Virus record (IMG/VR): IMGVR_UViG_3300044516_001758
Location: 1 to 37,709 of that record
Direction: 5' to 3' (one strand)
Source of the DNA: a virus
DNA length: 37,709 bases
Part shown: positions 8,994-17,307 of the stretch, one piece after another
How positions within the stretch are numbered: position 1 is the stretch's first letter
Layout of the letters: every line of letters begins with the position of its first letter
Notes under the pieces: model-generated
The model's database searches: none
What the model saw: the letters and a program-made list of their open reading frames with translations, nothing else
What the model was told of the DNA's origin: nothing
Position numbers and translations under genes: made by a program

Positions 8994-10279
8994 TCTTTTA
9001 AATTATAAATATTGCAATTTTTATCTATCCACAACTTTGTTCCATCGGCAGTTAAAAACCAATGCCATTTTTCTGGTTTATCTACTTTTATAGTATCTCC
9101 AAATCCATCCGTTAAAACAAACACATAAGGATGCTTGGACATATTATTTTCTATTTCTTTTTTAATGTAGTTTTTAATTACACTGAATGAAGTTCCTCCG
9201 CCACCATATATTTTATTTGATTTCAATGATGTTTCTTGAACTTTTGTATCAAAACAAAAAAGTCGTACTTTGAATTTTTGCGAGTCTAAACTAGAGGCAC
9301 ACTTAAAAAACCTATCTTTTAATCCAAAACAACTTCCAGATGTGTCCATAAAGAAAAAAACATTAATTTTGTCTTCTTCTGTAATTCTTTGATATGTTTC
9401 TATTTCGCATGGTAAAAATAAATTATCATCAATGTTTACATATCTTCTAGATTTTCTAAGCCATTGCTCTGCGGAACCATAACAATCTTTTGATTGTTTA
9501 ATTTCCCAAGATCTTATAATGGTTTCCCATTTCTTTTTTATTTGTTTCGATAAAGAACCTAAAGAGTGCCACCAACCAACACCAGATCCAGCAGGACTTA
9601 TGTCTTGATTTTTTTTAGCAAAATTAGCTATAGCTTCTATTTCGTCTTTACTTAGACTTGATATTATTTTCCCAACAAATTTGTCGTAATCTTCTTCGGA
9701 CAATTGCGAATGATCATCTAGACAACCTTGATTTGGATTGCTTGCTTGATTTGAATGACCATCACCATATTTTTCATTATATTTATTGAAATAAAATTCA
9801 AAACATTCGTCTTCTGGATATTTCTCATCTGGAAATATATTGTCAACCCAACACAAAATACTTTTTTCATTATTTTCTGAATTTAAATTTATAGCATTAC
9901 GAATTCCTACTTCTATATTATTTTTTTCAAATCCAAAATTATTTATCAAGCTATGATTTACGACAATATCAAGACATATGTTTGCTGTTACTTTTTTTTG
10001 TATGTTGAGATTTTTTGATCTTTTGCCATGATTTAGTATTACATGTAACATTTCGTGACATATTACGAATAGCTTTGAATCTAATGATAGGTTAGACCAG
10101 AAGATGGGATTGAAAGAAAATTGTATATAATTTCCATTACGATCAAATTCAATAGCTGCCGTTTCAATCTCATCTTTAAAAATTGGTTTGCCAACAGCCC
10201 ACAACTTATAAAAGATTGCATGATGTTGTTCTAATTTGTTGGATATTTCCAACCATTCATCGGGATTTATCTTATGCAT
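8984..10279 (-). CDS. HExxH metallopeptidase-like domain fused to VWA domain (DUF2201-type)
   Basis: 431 residues. N-terminal part: CHEMLHVILNHG gives a zinc-protease HExxH (His75, Glu76, His79), followed by NICLDIVVNH, the layout of DUF2201-type predicted metallopeptidases. C-terminal part: a VWA-like domain with MIDAS motif DTSGS (Asp312, Ser314, Ser316), the Thr of GGGGTS and the Asp of VLTDGFGD. VWA proteins of this sort usually work with a MoxR-family AAA+ ATPase, and the gene one base upstream is exactly that. CobT and BchD, the VWA subunits of chelatases, are an alternative comparison, but they lack the HExxH part as far as I know. No export signal. Intact catalytic residues. Confidence 0.85.
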   Translation of the reverse strand: MHKINPDEWLEISNKLEQHHAIFYKLWAVGKPIFKDEIETAAIEFDRNGNYIQFSFNPIFWSNLSLDSKLFVICHEMLHVILNHGKRSKNLNIQKKVTANICLDIVVNHSLINNFGFEKNNIEVGIRNAINLNSENNEKSILCWVDNIFPDEKYPEDECFEFYFNKYNEKYGDGHSNQASNPNQGCLDDHSQLSEEDYDKFVGKIISSLSKDEIEAIANFAKKNQDISPAGSGVGWWHSLGSLSKQIKKKWETIIRSWEIKQSKDCYGSAEQWLRKSRRYVNIDDNLFLPCEIETYQRITEEDKINVFFFMDTSGSCFGLKDRFFKCASSLDSQKFKVRLFCFDTKVQETSLKSNKIYGGGGTSFSVIKNYIKKEIENNMSKHPYVFVLTDGFGDTIKVDKPEKWHWFLTADGTKLWIDKNCNIYNLKDYE

Positions 10280-10280
10280 A

Positions 10281-11327
10281 TTAATCTTCAGATAAAAATT
10301 TTGCCATGTCGGGATTTTGAGTCATAAATCGTTTAATTTTATTTGACATCTTGTAGTCAGTTTTTGCATTTAATATTTCTTTACAAATTTCCATATATGT
10401 TTTTTCAGAATTGACATTAGACATAACATGTTTTGCTAATTTTTCATTAGAAGTCATTAATGATATGATTTTCTCTTTAGGAACTAATGGCAAAAACCAA
10501 TCGCAAAGAGTTTTGCTTTCTATGATATATTTTGATGCTGAAGAAAAATTGTTCTCATTTTTTAGCCAAATTTTAGCACCACCAGAATCTTCTTCTGACA
10601 TAAATCTTGCTAATTTATCACTTGTAGGACCGTCTTTTAAAGCCTGTAAAAGCTTCGAAACACCACTTTCTTGTGGCAAATGATCTCTTAGATCTCCTTG
10701 TCTAGAAAATGAGTTTAAAGCGTATTCTAATCTTCTAGGAGATACTAAATTTTTGGTGGAATCATCCAATTCTGACCACCAAGCAATTGCACTGTCCGCA
10801 ATGGTCTTTCCAAACTTAACTCTAAAGAACTCAACATCTGGCTTGTAATCAATTTTTCTATGAACTTCAAAACGATCCATTTGAGCCATATCAAGTTTTT
10901 CAACATCGTAAGACTCTGGATCATCTTCTGGATTTATCGCAGCCCAAACCATCCTTAAATTTGGAAATTTTTCTCCATTTATGCTTTTGAATTGAATCAA
11001 TTCGAGAACTGCATTTCTAACTTTCTTTGGAGACCTGTTGAATTCATCCATGAAAATTGCTTCTACTTCACCAAGAACAAAGTCCAAAGGACGAATCATC
11101 TTTATGTAACTTACAGATTGATCGCCTATAACTTTTGTTGCTTCTTTTGGAATACCAACAAAATCAGTCCAAGGGTCCATAGTGGCTGCACTAAAGTATC
11201 TCCACTTCAAACCATTTCTTTCAAATGCTTTTTTTATGAGTGCGGTTTTCCCAACACCATGCTTTCCAATCATCAAAACATTTTGATTGTATTTTATCCA
11301 ATTGTCTAACTTGTAATCTAAGTTCAT
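10281..11327 (-). CDS. MoxR-like AAA+ ATPase
   Basis: 348 residues with Walker A GKHGVGKT (21-28), Walker B IFMDE followed by FNRSPKKVRNAVLELI, sensor 1 region WAAINPED and RFEVH, all in MoxR/CobS/BchI style. It should act as a hexameric motor. The VWA/HExxH gene starts one base after its stop, so the two form a unit. In MoxR-VWA systems (RavA-ViaA) the pair remodels protein complexes; in CobS-CobT it drives cobalt insertion into the corrin ring together with CobN. Phages are known to carry cobS-like genes. Which applies here is undecided. Strong ribosome site GGAGAAGG before ATG; no clear promoter in the 61-base gap upstream. Confidence 0.88.
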   Translation of the reverse strand: MNLDYKLDNWIKYNQNVLMIGKHGVGKTALIKKAFERNGLKWRYFSAATMDPWTDFVGIPKEATKVIGDQSVSYIKMIRPLDFVLGEVEAIFMDEFNRSPKKVRNAVLELIQFKSINGEKFPNLRMVWAAINPEDDPESYDVEKLDMAQMDRFEVHRKIDYKPDVEFFRVKFGKTIADSAIAWWSELDDSTKNLVSPRRLEYALNSFSRQGDLRDHLPQESGVSKLLQALKDGPTSDKLARFMSEEDSGGAKIWLKNENNFSSASKYIIESKTLCDWFLPLVPKEKIISLMTSNEKLAKHVMSNVNSEKTYMEICKEILNAKTDYKMSNKIKRFMTQNPDMAKFLSED

Positions 11328-11388
11328 AAAGCCTTCTCCAAAATTGAAAAAGGCATGATATCACGAATTGTTTAGTTTTTAAATACAA

Positions 11389-12132
11389 TCATTCGAAAAT
11401 TTGGATTTGATTTTTCTCAGAGATGAATGTGTTTTCTGCATATTGTAATTCAAACCACACATTGTATATTCCAGAATCGTAATCTGATGTGTCAATAAAG
11501 TAATACCCATACATTTTTTCACGATAATCCACAAGTTGCCGATCTACTACCAATCGGAGATCTTTTTCCTGTGGGACACAATCCCCGCAGTTTTTTTCGA
11601 TTGAAATACGCAAATCTGAGACTATGGCGAGATTTTCGTAATATGGTAGTAAATCGGCTCCTCGTGGAACATTTGGTGAAATTTGGATCACCAAATATCT
11701 TTTAGACCCTTTTACAATTCTGTTGGGTCTAAATCCAAATGAAAAATCATAAACAGGCGGAACAGGACTTGTGAACCACAAGTTGGGATAAATTCTAAAT
11801 CTATTTTGAATTTCCGCCAAAGAACAATGGTCGCTTTCAAAGCTTACTGCCCACACATCAACATAATCTCCAATTGTGTAAAGTGGAGAATCTGCAGATA
11901 TATCGACATAATAAGATCCAGCGGATTCAGAAATCACATCGGCACCATCTATTGTTACAACTAACCTTCGACCATCAGGATTGGCTTGTGATATTTCGTT
12001 AGGATCAAGTGTGTAAATGTCCACTTTTTGAATGTCTTGTAAATTGGCTCGATTGTTGCTATTGTAAGAGAATAGACGCAATCTAATCGTGTCGTTACAA
12101 GTTGGATTTTGCAATCTTTCTTTTAGTGGCAT
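11389..12132 (-). CDS. Beta-rich protein, putative virion component
   Basis: 247 residues, no recognised family. Alternating hydrophobic/polar pattern and few helices suggest two beta-sandwich domains (about 15-120 and 130-247). The second begins with a run resembling the start of an Ig-like domain (GSKRYLVIQISPNVPRG). It lies downstream of gp26 in the same direction, so a baseplate or tail-surface role is likely but not proven. AGAAGG precedes the ATG. Confidence 0.7.
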   Translation of the reverse strand: MPLKERLQNPTCNDTIRLRLFSYNSNNRANLQDIQKVDIYTLDPNEISQANPDGRRLVVTIDGADVISESAGSYYVDISADSPLYTIGDYVDVWAVSFESDHCSLAEIQNRFRIYPNLWFTSPVPPVYDFSFGFRPNRIVKGSKRYLVIQISPNVPRGADLLPYYENLAIVSDLRISIEKNCGDCVPQEKDLRLVVDRQLVDYREKMYGYYFIDTSDYDSGIYNVWFELQYAENTFISEKNQIQIFE

Positions 12133-12150
12133 ATTTACCTTCTTTTACTA

Positions 12151-12378
12151 CTAGATTTTCTTCGCTCTGCTTCCATTGCTTGATTTTCTTTTTCTTTTTG
12201 CTCTATAAATCTCTGCACCATCCATTGCCTGATATTGATTGGCATGAACAATGTCTTCTGCATGTCTTGGTGCAGATGATATGAAAAGAAAAATATTTCT
12301 TCTAGGAGGTTTTTTCCAAGGGTTATGCTTGGGTGTTCTTTTCCTTCTTCCTCCGGGGGAAGAAAAAATTTGCTTCAA
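12151..12378 (-). CDS. Small basic protein overlapping the end of gp26
   Basis: An open frame of up to 75 codons in the +1 frame relative to gp26. The first possible initiator is a TTG at 12378, inside gp26, with no clear ribosome site; the only in-frame ATG (MDGAEIY) leaves 24 residues. Codons after the gp26 stop (12323) look protein-like, and the C-terminus is rich in Lys/Arg/Ser. It sits in a 190-base gap that would otherwise be empty in a compact genome. Position next to gp26 recalls T4 gene 51, but I see no similarity. The start is uncertain. Confidence 0.45.
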   Translation of the reverse strand: MKQIFSSPGGRRKRTPKHNPWKKPPRRNIFLFISSAPRHAEDIVHANQYQAMDGAEIYRAKRKRKSSNGSRAKKI

Positions 12379-13360
12379 GAGGCAAATCGATTGAAAATTC
12401 TGCAGAACAACTTGGGCAATTAATTTCTACATTTGTATCTACACCAAATGGAGGCTCGTTGATGATGCCACGAATATAAGAAACATCATTGATTGGAAGG
12501 TTCTTCAATAAAATTTGAAGTTCCATCTTATCGGTGATTCCATCAATTTCTTCTAATAGTTGAGCAGTTCTATAAGTCAATGTATCATCAGTAGCATTAT
12601 CGCCAAACATCTTCATTCTGCGTTCACGATATTCATTGATTTCTTGCTCATCACGACCAGTTGAAAGGCGATACTTGAATCGATATTTTGAATTTGGCAA
12701 AACATCTTCAAGAATTGGTCCAAAATCATGAGGACATTGATTTACAAACAAAGCACTTAAATCAACATTTGTGCTGAATTTGGCACCGCATTCGGGACAC
12801 TTTACTTCGACATCGTAGCTATGAGAATAAGAGATGCCACGAAGATAAAGTAATAGATAGGTTCGATCTACAGTGAGTAAATTTTCTGCCTTAAAATCTT
12901 CTTTAATGCATTTTTGAAAGATCATGTTGATTGCTTGTCCTTTACGGACAAATCTAGGAGTCGCTAAAATTTGCTCTTCTTCGCCTGTCATTGGACGAAT
13001 ATGAATAATGCCATCTGCAGGTCCATTTGTACCATCATAGAATCTTCCTTTTGATGGTAATTGCAATTCTTCATATTGTGCAAGTGATCCCTTGAGGGAT
13101 TCAAGAATTTCTTTAAGTCTTCCACTTTGATTGTTTTGCGGATATGACGATGGTGCTTTAGCCACACTAGGAGCATTTGTATTGCCATTATCCCTATCTC
13201 GCAAATTTGCAAAAGATTGATTGGGTTTTTGCAAGGTAGATTGTGGAGCATCTTGATTGCCTTGACTTCCTTGATTTTTTAAAACTTGCAAAAATTCTTG
13301 TGGTACATTCCCTTGAATGTTGATTGGGCTTCCTTCTTTGTTCAAATTACTATCTGCCAT
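12323..13360 (-). CDS. 26: Baseplate hub protein, T4 gp26-like
   Basis: 345 residues. The first 80 are low-complexity (Asn, Gln, Ser, Pro), then a folded part with LPSKGRFYDG and the gp26/T4_baseplate core MTGEEEQILATPRFVRKG (about 124-141). Two Cys pairs, CPECGAKF (Cys188, Cys191) and CPSCSAEF (Cys315, Cys318), look like halves of zinc ribbons, as in gp26-like proteins of marine T4-like phages. gp26 sits at the tip of the baseplate hub. Ribosome site AGGAG before ATG. The C-terminal coding region is overlapped by the small basic reading frame at 12151-12378. Confidence 0.75.
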   Translation of the reverse strand: MADSNLNKEGSPINIQGNVPQEFLQVLKNQGSQGNQDAPQSTLQKPNQSFANLRDRDNGNTNAPSVAKAPSSYPQNNQSGRLKEILESLKGSLAQYEELQLPSKGRFYDGTNGPADGIIHIRPMTGEEEQILATPRFVRKGQAINMIFQKCIKEDFKAENLLTVDRTYLLLYLRGISYSHSYDVEVKCPECGAKFSTNVDLSALFVNQCPHDFGPILEDVLPNSKYRFKYRLSTGRDEQEINEYRERRMKMFGDNATDDTLTYRTAQLLEEIDGITDKMELQILLKNLPINDVSYIRGIINEPPFGVDTNVEINCPSCSAEFSIDLPLEANFFFPRRKKEKNTQA

Positions 13361-13413
13361 TATTGACTCCTATGTTGTTGCTAAAATTCACCTTTGCCTT
13401 TAAAATAGTGTGT

Positions 13414-13776
13414 ATGAAAATAAATTTTCAAAATATCGAAGAAATAATTTTTTATAATTCAAAAGTATGGCAACATATACCAGAATTAAGTCAATGTTAT
13501 AATAATTGGTTGCTATCAATAAGAGTTCCGGGGTTGAGAGATTTAGGAAAAAGGGCTATACTAGATTTCTTAAATAACATTAAAGAAGAGTCTGTTGAGA
13601 AATTAGCATCTTTTTTTGGAGAACCTATTTTTATTGACAAGATGAGTGACAAGTTGACTGAAAGCTTTTCATTTAATATTGATGAATTGGAAGAAAAAAT
13701 TTGTAAGTTTGATAGCTTTAATGATTTTTGTTTGACAAGGCGTGGAAACACAGTTTTTATAACCACTTGGAGATGA
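13414..13776 (+). CDS. Unknown 120-residue protein
   Basis: The frame is open further upstream, but the ATG at 13414 (MKINFQNIEEII) is preferred. Upstream codons are hydrophobic nonsense and lie over the gp26 start region. No domain recognised; mixed alpha/beta with an acidic C-terminal half. There is no Shine-Dalgarno sequence. The late-type octamer TTAAAATA ends 6 bases before the ATG, so the message may be leaderless. Confidence 0.65.
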   Translation: MKINFQNIEEIIFYNSKVWQHIPELSQCYNNWLLSIRVPGLRDLGKRAILDFLNNIKEESVEKLASFFGEPIFIDKMSDKLTESFSFNIDELEEKICKFDSFNDFCLTRRGNTVFITTWR

Positions 13777-13778
13777 TA

Positions 13779-14132
13779 ATGGAAAATTTTCTTTTGTTTG
13801 CTTTTGGATCTATTGGAATGGCTCATATTATTGTGGATGGATCAATTCTCGAATCATTTAGAGATTTTGTGAAGTCATTTACGAAAAAGATTAATTTGCC
13901 AAAACTTGGCGAAATTGTCGAATGCTACATGTGTTCTGGAACATGGGCTGGATTTTTTATGGGATATATTGTTTATGGATATTTTATAAACAATATAACT
14001 CTTAGCATCTTGACAACATTCGCCTGTGGTTGTGCTGGCGGATTTCTTTCAAATTTGGCTGCAATGATTTTGAATTATATCGAATCAGCAACCATAATTA
14101 ATTTACCAGAACAAAAAAATGAAAATATATAA
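13779..14132 (+). CDS. DUF1360-like small membrane protein
   Basis: 117 residues with ECYMCSGTWAGFF (Cys49, Cys52), the signature of DUF1360-type membrane proteins, leading into hydrophobic stretches at about 54-72 and 74-98. The N-terminal 20 residues are also hydrophobic. Function unknown; a holin role is conceivable but unsupported. The ATG at 13779 is 2 bases after the previous stop and has TTGGAG upstream, so I chose it over an earlier in-frame start. Confidence 0.7.
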   Translation: MENFLLFAFGSIGMAHIIVDGSILESFRDFVKSFTKKINLPKLGEIVECYMCSGTWAGFFMGYIVYGYFINNITLSILTTFACGCAGGFLSNLAAMILNYIESATIINLPEQKNENI

Positions 14133-14382
14133 GTATCAAATCTATTGTCAGACATGTCACTATAAAAAAATATTTGGAGATGAAGATGTGAAAGATCTTT
14201 CTCTCCAAAAAAGTGTTGATATACAATCTGGAATACCAATATTGAATCCTTTTACAAAGAAAATAGAAACACCTAAGCAAAAAAAAGGAAAATCAAAAAT
14301 CAAATGTCCAAAATGTGGTCACATTACATTTATAATGAGGTACAATGAGCCAAAACAAGACGATAACTCTTCTGGATATTAA
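14119..14382 (+). CDS. Small zinc-ribbon protein
   Basis: 87 residues with Cys10-x2-Cys13 and Cys63-PK-Cys66 (CPKCGH), a classical four-Cys zinc ribbon split by a Lys-rich loop. Likely nucleic-acid or protein binding. It overlaps the previous gene by 14 bases and the next by 38, so it is part of a tight run of small genes. Confidence 0.65.
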   Translation: MKIYKYQIYCQTCHYKKIFGDEDVKDLSLQKSVDIQSGIPILNPFTKKIETPKQKKGKSKIKCPKCGHITFIMRYNEPKQDDNSSGY

Positions 14383-14731
14383 GCAAGCACTTAAGGATTC
14401 AAGATTTAGAGATACTTTACCACCAGACATGATGGAAGAAGTACATAAATTTTTAAAAAACCCCGGATGTGCATGCAACATGCCATTGTATCGAAAAATT
14501 TTATCTGATTGTTCCGATCAAATAAAACAGTATTTTCCAAATCGTGAAATTAGTAATATTCAAGAAGAAGTAAAAAGACTCGCACAGAATAAATTTTCAG
14601 TTATAAATTGTTCTGTAGATGATCTTGAAGGTCATTTGAGAAAACTTGGAGTTGGAAGAAAACAAATTGCGATATCAAGATACGAAGACCAAGTTACTGT
14701 TATTGTGAATGATTTAGATGTTATTTATTAG
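14345..14731 (+). CDS. Conserved unknown phage protein (128 residues)
   Basis: Begins MSQNKTITLLDIKQALKDS and holds NPGCACNMPLYRKIL around residues 39-53, a style I associate with small conserved proteins of T4-like aquatic phages; function unknown. The C-terminal third is a short alpha/beta unit. TGAGG lies upstream of the ATG within the preceding gene. The 3' end overlaps the convergent glycosyltransferase by 11 bases. Confidence 0.65.
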   Translation: MSQNKTITLLDIKQALKDSRFRDTLPPDMMEEVHKFLKNPGCACNMPLYRKILSDCSDQIKQYFPNREISNIQEEVKRLAQNKFSVINCSVDDLEGHLRKLGVGRKQIAISRYEDQVTVIVNDLDVIY

Positions 14732-15677
14732 ACTTATACAATTTAGAGGAATTTATAACATTTTTACAATTTAACATCATTTCTTCTGGATGCTTTTTAT
14801 ATTTTTCAATATGGAATGGAAATTCATCATCCTTAAGTCTTCGTGAACCTAAAAGCATTGCATTTTCATAAAAATGAAATGCTTTTTCAAATTTATCTAA
14901 GGAATAATATATGTCTCCTAGCAAACACCAATATTCAGCCATCAGAGGCTTTTCTATAATAATTTCAAACAAGATTTGTGATGCTAATTTGTAATTCTTT
15001 TCAACATATGCATAAATCATTGCAAGATAATATTTTGTCATAAAATATGACATAGGTTTGTTCTTTTCTAAAAACAAATAATGATTGGCAGTTCTAATGA
15101 AATCATTCCATTTATTTTTTCCAAGATAAATACAACTCAAGTAATAGTGAGTTTGTGCCACTAGTGGCTTTTCTCTCATCCAATTTTTTATGATCTCCAT
15201 GTTCTCTTCATAACGATCAATTGTTTGAGATTTCACGAATATATCACTATGTTTAGAAGAATGAGATATGTGTTCGAATACTGGATTTGAAAAAATACAA
15301 TTATTTGATTTATTTATCAAACGAATTGGTTTTGTAATAACCTGTTCTTGTATGACACTTATTCTTCTGCAATCTTTACCTTCAATATATTCTTGTATTT
15401 TATCTAAACCTTTTAATATAATTTCATTGGCATTTAAAAACATCATCCATTCTGTTTCGCATTGATTTATAATTTTGTTTTTTATTTTTGCGTAATCGTT
15501 GTGAAATCCAAAGAATATAGTCTTGCATCCAATCTTTTCGATGATATCAGAAGATTTATCCGAACTGTTTATGTCAGCAATAAGTATTTCGGAATCTAAT
15601 TTCTTACATGAATCAATACACTCGGCAAGTGTAGATTCATTATTTCTGCATGTTATTACGAATGTGAAATTTTTCAT
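14721..15677 (-). CDS. Glycosyltransferase family 2-like protein with C-terminal TPR repeats
   Basis: 318 residues from the ATG at 15677 (an upstream TTG at 15692 would add five). The N-terminal domain FTFVITCRNNESTLAECIDS, ILIADINSSDKSSDI and WMMFLNANE follows GT2 enzymes of the lipopolysaccharide/SunS kind. However the usual LDADE metal-binding motif reads LNANE, losing the first Asp, so activity is doubtful. Residues about 185-290 form TPR-like helical pairs. A 60-residue TPR-like frame immediately upstream overlaps its start by 38 bases. No clear ribosome site, so expression may depend on coupling. Confidence 0.75.
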   Translation of the reverse strand: MKNFTFVITCRNNESTLAECIDSCKKLDSEILIADINSSDKSSDIIEKIGCKTIFFGFHNDYAKIKNKIINQCETEWMMFLNANEIILKGLDKIQEYIEGKDCRRISVIQEQVITKPIRLINKSNNCIFSNPVFEHISHSSKHSDIFVKSQTIDRYEENMEIIKNWMREKPLVAQTHYYLSCIYLGKNKWNDFIRTANHYLFLEKNKPMSYFMTKYYLAMIYAYVEKNYKLASQILFEIIIEKPLMAEYWCLLGDIYYSLDKFEKAFHFYENAMLLGSRRLKDDEFPFHIEKYKKHPEEMMLNCKNVINSSKLYKSNK

Positions 15678-15822
15678 TAAATTTCGTTTCAATTAAATGT
15701 ATAATGGCTTCGGCTTCGTTGTACCTTCCAATATGATTATAATACAGACATAATTCTTTGTAATACTTTGGCGAATGAGGATTTTCAATGATTCCTAACA
15801 TTATATCAGATATTTTCAACAA
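15640..15822 (-). CDS. Small TPR-like protein upstream of glycosyltransferase
   Basis: 60 residues starting at a TTG (15822) preceded at 5 bases by TAGGAG. A later in-frame ATG at 15801 has no ribosome site, so the TTG is favoured. SPKYYKELCLYYNHIGRYNEAEAIIHLI has the spacing of one TPR. It could be a detached N-terminal TPR of the next protein, split by an old frameshift, or a separate coupled gene. Its 5' end overlaps the divergent gene at 15788 by 35 bases. Confidence 0.5.
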   Translation of the reverse strand: MLKISDIMLGIIENPHSPKYYKELCLYYNHIGRYNEAEAIIHLIETKFNEKFHIRNNMQK

Positions 15823-16693
15823 ATTCGCTCCTACTCGTAATGTCCTTACGCTAAAGAAACCATGGGAAGGAAGTATCGAAAAAAAACCTTGGCATCACAA
15901 AGTTACAGCGGTTATTCCAGTCATGGATACATTCGAACAACTTAACATATGTATTCAACTGTTGAAAGAACAATCATCAAAGCCATTTGTTGTAATTGTA
16001 GATACTGGTAGCAATGAAGAAGAATACAAAAAGATATGTGGCTTAAGGAATGATGATGTTGAGGTTCACAGTTTGAAATTTAATGGCGTTCTCCATCCAA
16101 GTGACTTTCCAGCTATTGCCATGGATTTAGCATTTTCATGCTGTCGAACTGAATATTTATTTGCCACTCATTCTGATGTTTTTTTAAGAAAAAAAACACT
16201 TTTAAATGAGATGATCGATTTGTGCAAAACAAATTCTCCAGTTGTTGGATATGAAATATCGCCTAGAGCGCACGAAGATTGGAAGGGAATGGTTTCTCAT
16301 ACCGCTACCATGTACCACATTCCAACAATGGATATAATCGGCTTTGGATGGAGTTTACGCAGACTTTGCAACATATTTAATATCAAAGATCCAATACCAG
16401 ATCCAAGACGACCTTGTTGGCCAGATACGGAGTTGTTGGGTAATTATATTTTAAGATCACACAAAATTGAACCACACTTAATTGGCAAAGAAGAAAATTT
16501 CAAAAGAACATTAGATGATAATATTGATCACTTTAGAAGTTTTACATCAGGAAAATTGTATAGTCGTTCCTACTATAAGATATGCGACAAATGGTATGAA
16601 GATGCCAAAAAAGAAGCTCTTGAACGAATTGAAGAATGGAAGAAAGAAAATAACATGAACATTCATTTAAAATCTAAGGAACTTAATGGCTAA
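15788..16693 (+). CDS. Glycosyltransferase family 2-like protein
   Basis: 301 residues with a GT-A fold pattern: VTAVIPVMDTFEQL (40-53), FVVIVDTGSNEEEYK and YLFATHSDVFL, where the Asp stands in for the metal-binding motif. The region ending WPDTELLGNYIL probably closes the acceptor site. Substrates unknown. ATG at 15788 has GAGG at the right distance. The start lies inside the 5' end of the opposite-strand TPR frame. Followed by gp55 with an 8-base overlap. Confidence 0.78.
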   Translation: MIPNIISDIFNKFAPTRNVLTLKKPWEGSIEKKPWHHKVTAVIPVMDTFEQLNICIQLLKEQSSKPFVVIVDTGSNEEEYKKICGLRNDDVEVHSLKFNGVLHPSDFPAIAMDLAFSCCRTEYLFATHSDVFLRKKTLLNEMIDLCKTNSPVVGYEISPRAHEDWKGMVSHTATMYHIPTMDIIGFGWSLRRLCNIFNIKDPIPDPRRPCWPDTELLGNYILRSHKIEPHLIGKEENFKRTLDDNIDHFRSFTSGKLYSRSYYKICDKWYEDAKKEALERIEEWKKENNMNIHLKSKELNG

Positions 16694-17222
16694 TGAATAT
16701 CTAAATAACAAAAATTTTGAAGTCATTATTTCTGAATTTATAAAAATTAAAAGAAATAAAGTAAAATTCGAAACACTTATAGAAGAAATAAAAGCTACAG
16801 AAGAAAGAACATCTAAAAGAGATAATTTTGTAAGACCAGAATCTTGGGATTCTTATGAAAGAGAATTCCAATTTTATTTTGCAGAATACAACAAATTAAA
16901 AGATAAATTGACCACTGCTTTTTATTTATTGTCGGAAAATATTGTTAGATATAGAAAATTTAACCTTATTGATCCAGATGATGCAGTTCAAGAAGGTGTT
17001 CTCATATGCTTTGAAAAAGTTGATAGATTTGATCCAAGTAAAGGAAAAGCATTCAACTATATGACAACTTGCATTATCAATCACTTCAGACAATTGTATA
17101 GAACAGCAAGAAATTACAATGAACTTAAAAAAAAATATCAAGATCACTTAAGCGTGAGCATGGAACAGAGCCAGAGACAGATTAAAGGAACATATAAAAA
17201 TTATCAATCAAATGATAGGTAA
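16686..17222 (+). CDS. 55: Late-transcription sigma factor, T4 gp55-like
   Basis: 178 residues. The conserved part is sigma region 2: IDPDDAVQEGVLICFEKVD (95-113), FDPSKGKAFNYMTTCIINHF (115-134) and RQLYRTARNY. No region 4 follows, which fits T4 gp55, a small sigma-like protein that recognises only a -10-type late promoter. T4 gp55 ends with a sliding-clamp-binding hydrophobic tail; here the C-terminus (YKNYQSNDR) shows none, so clamp coupling may differ or run through another protein. Late-type octamers before several genes in the window are its likely targets. Confidence 0.85.
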   Translation: MANEYLNNKNFEVIISEFIKIKRNKVKFETLIEEIKATEERTSKRDNFVRPESWDSYEREFQFYFAEYNKLKDKLTTAFYLLSENIVRYRKFNLIDPDDAVQEGVLICFEKVDRFDPSKGKAFNYMTTCIINHFRQLYRTARNYNELKKKYQDHLSVSMEQSQRQIKGTYKNYQSNDR

Positions 17223-17307
17223 CTTTTATTTGATTGCTTGAAAAATATTTCCAGCATACTTATAATTTTAATAGTGGATATTGTACGCCACTTAATTTAG
17301 GTAACAT

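Noticed and set aside
12323-12378. Classical -1 ribosomal frameshift joining gp26 to the small basic frame
   Set aside because: The second frame is +1 relative to gp26 and no X-XXY-YYZ slippery heptamer sits in the overlap, so a -1 event does not work.
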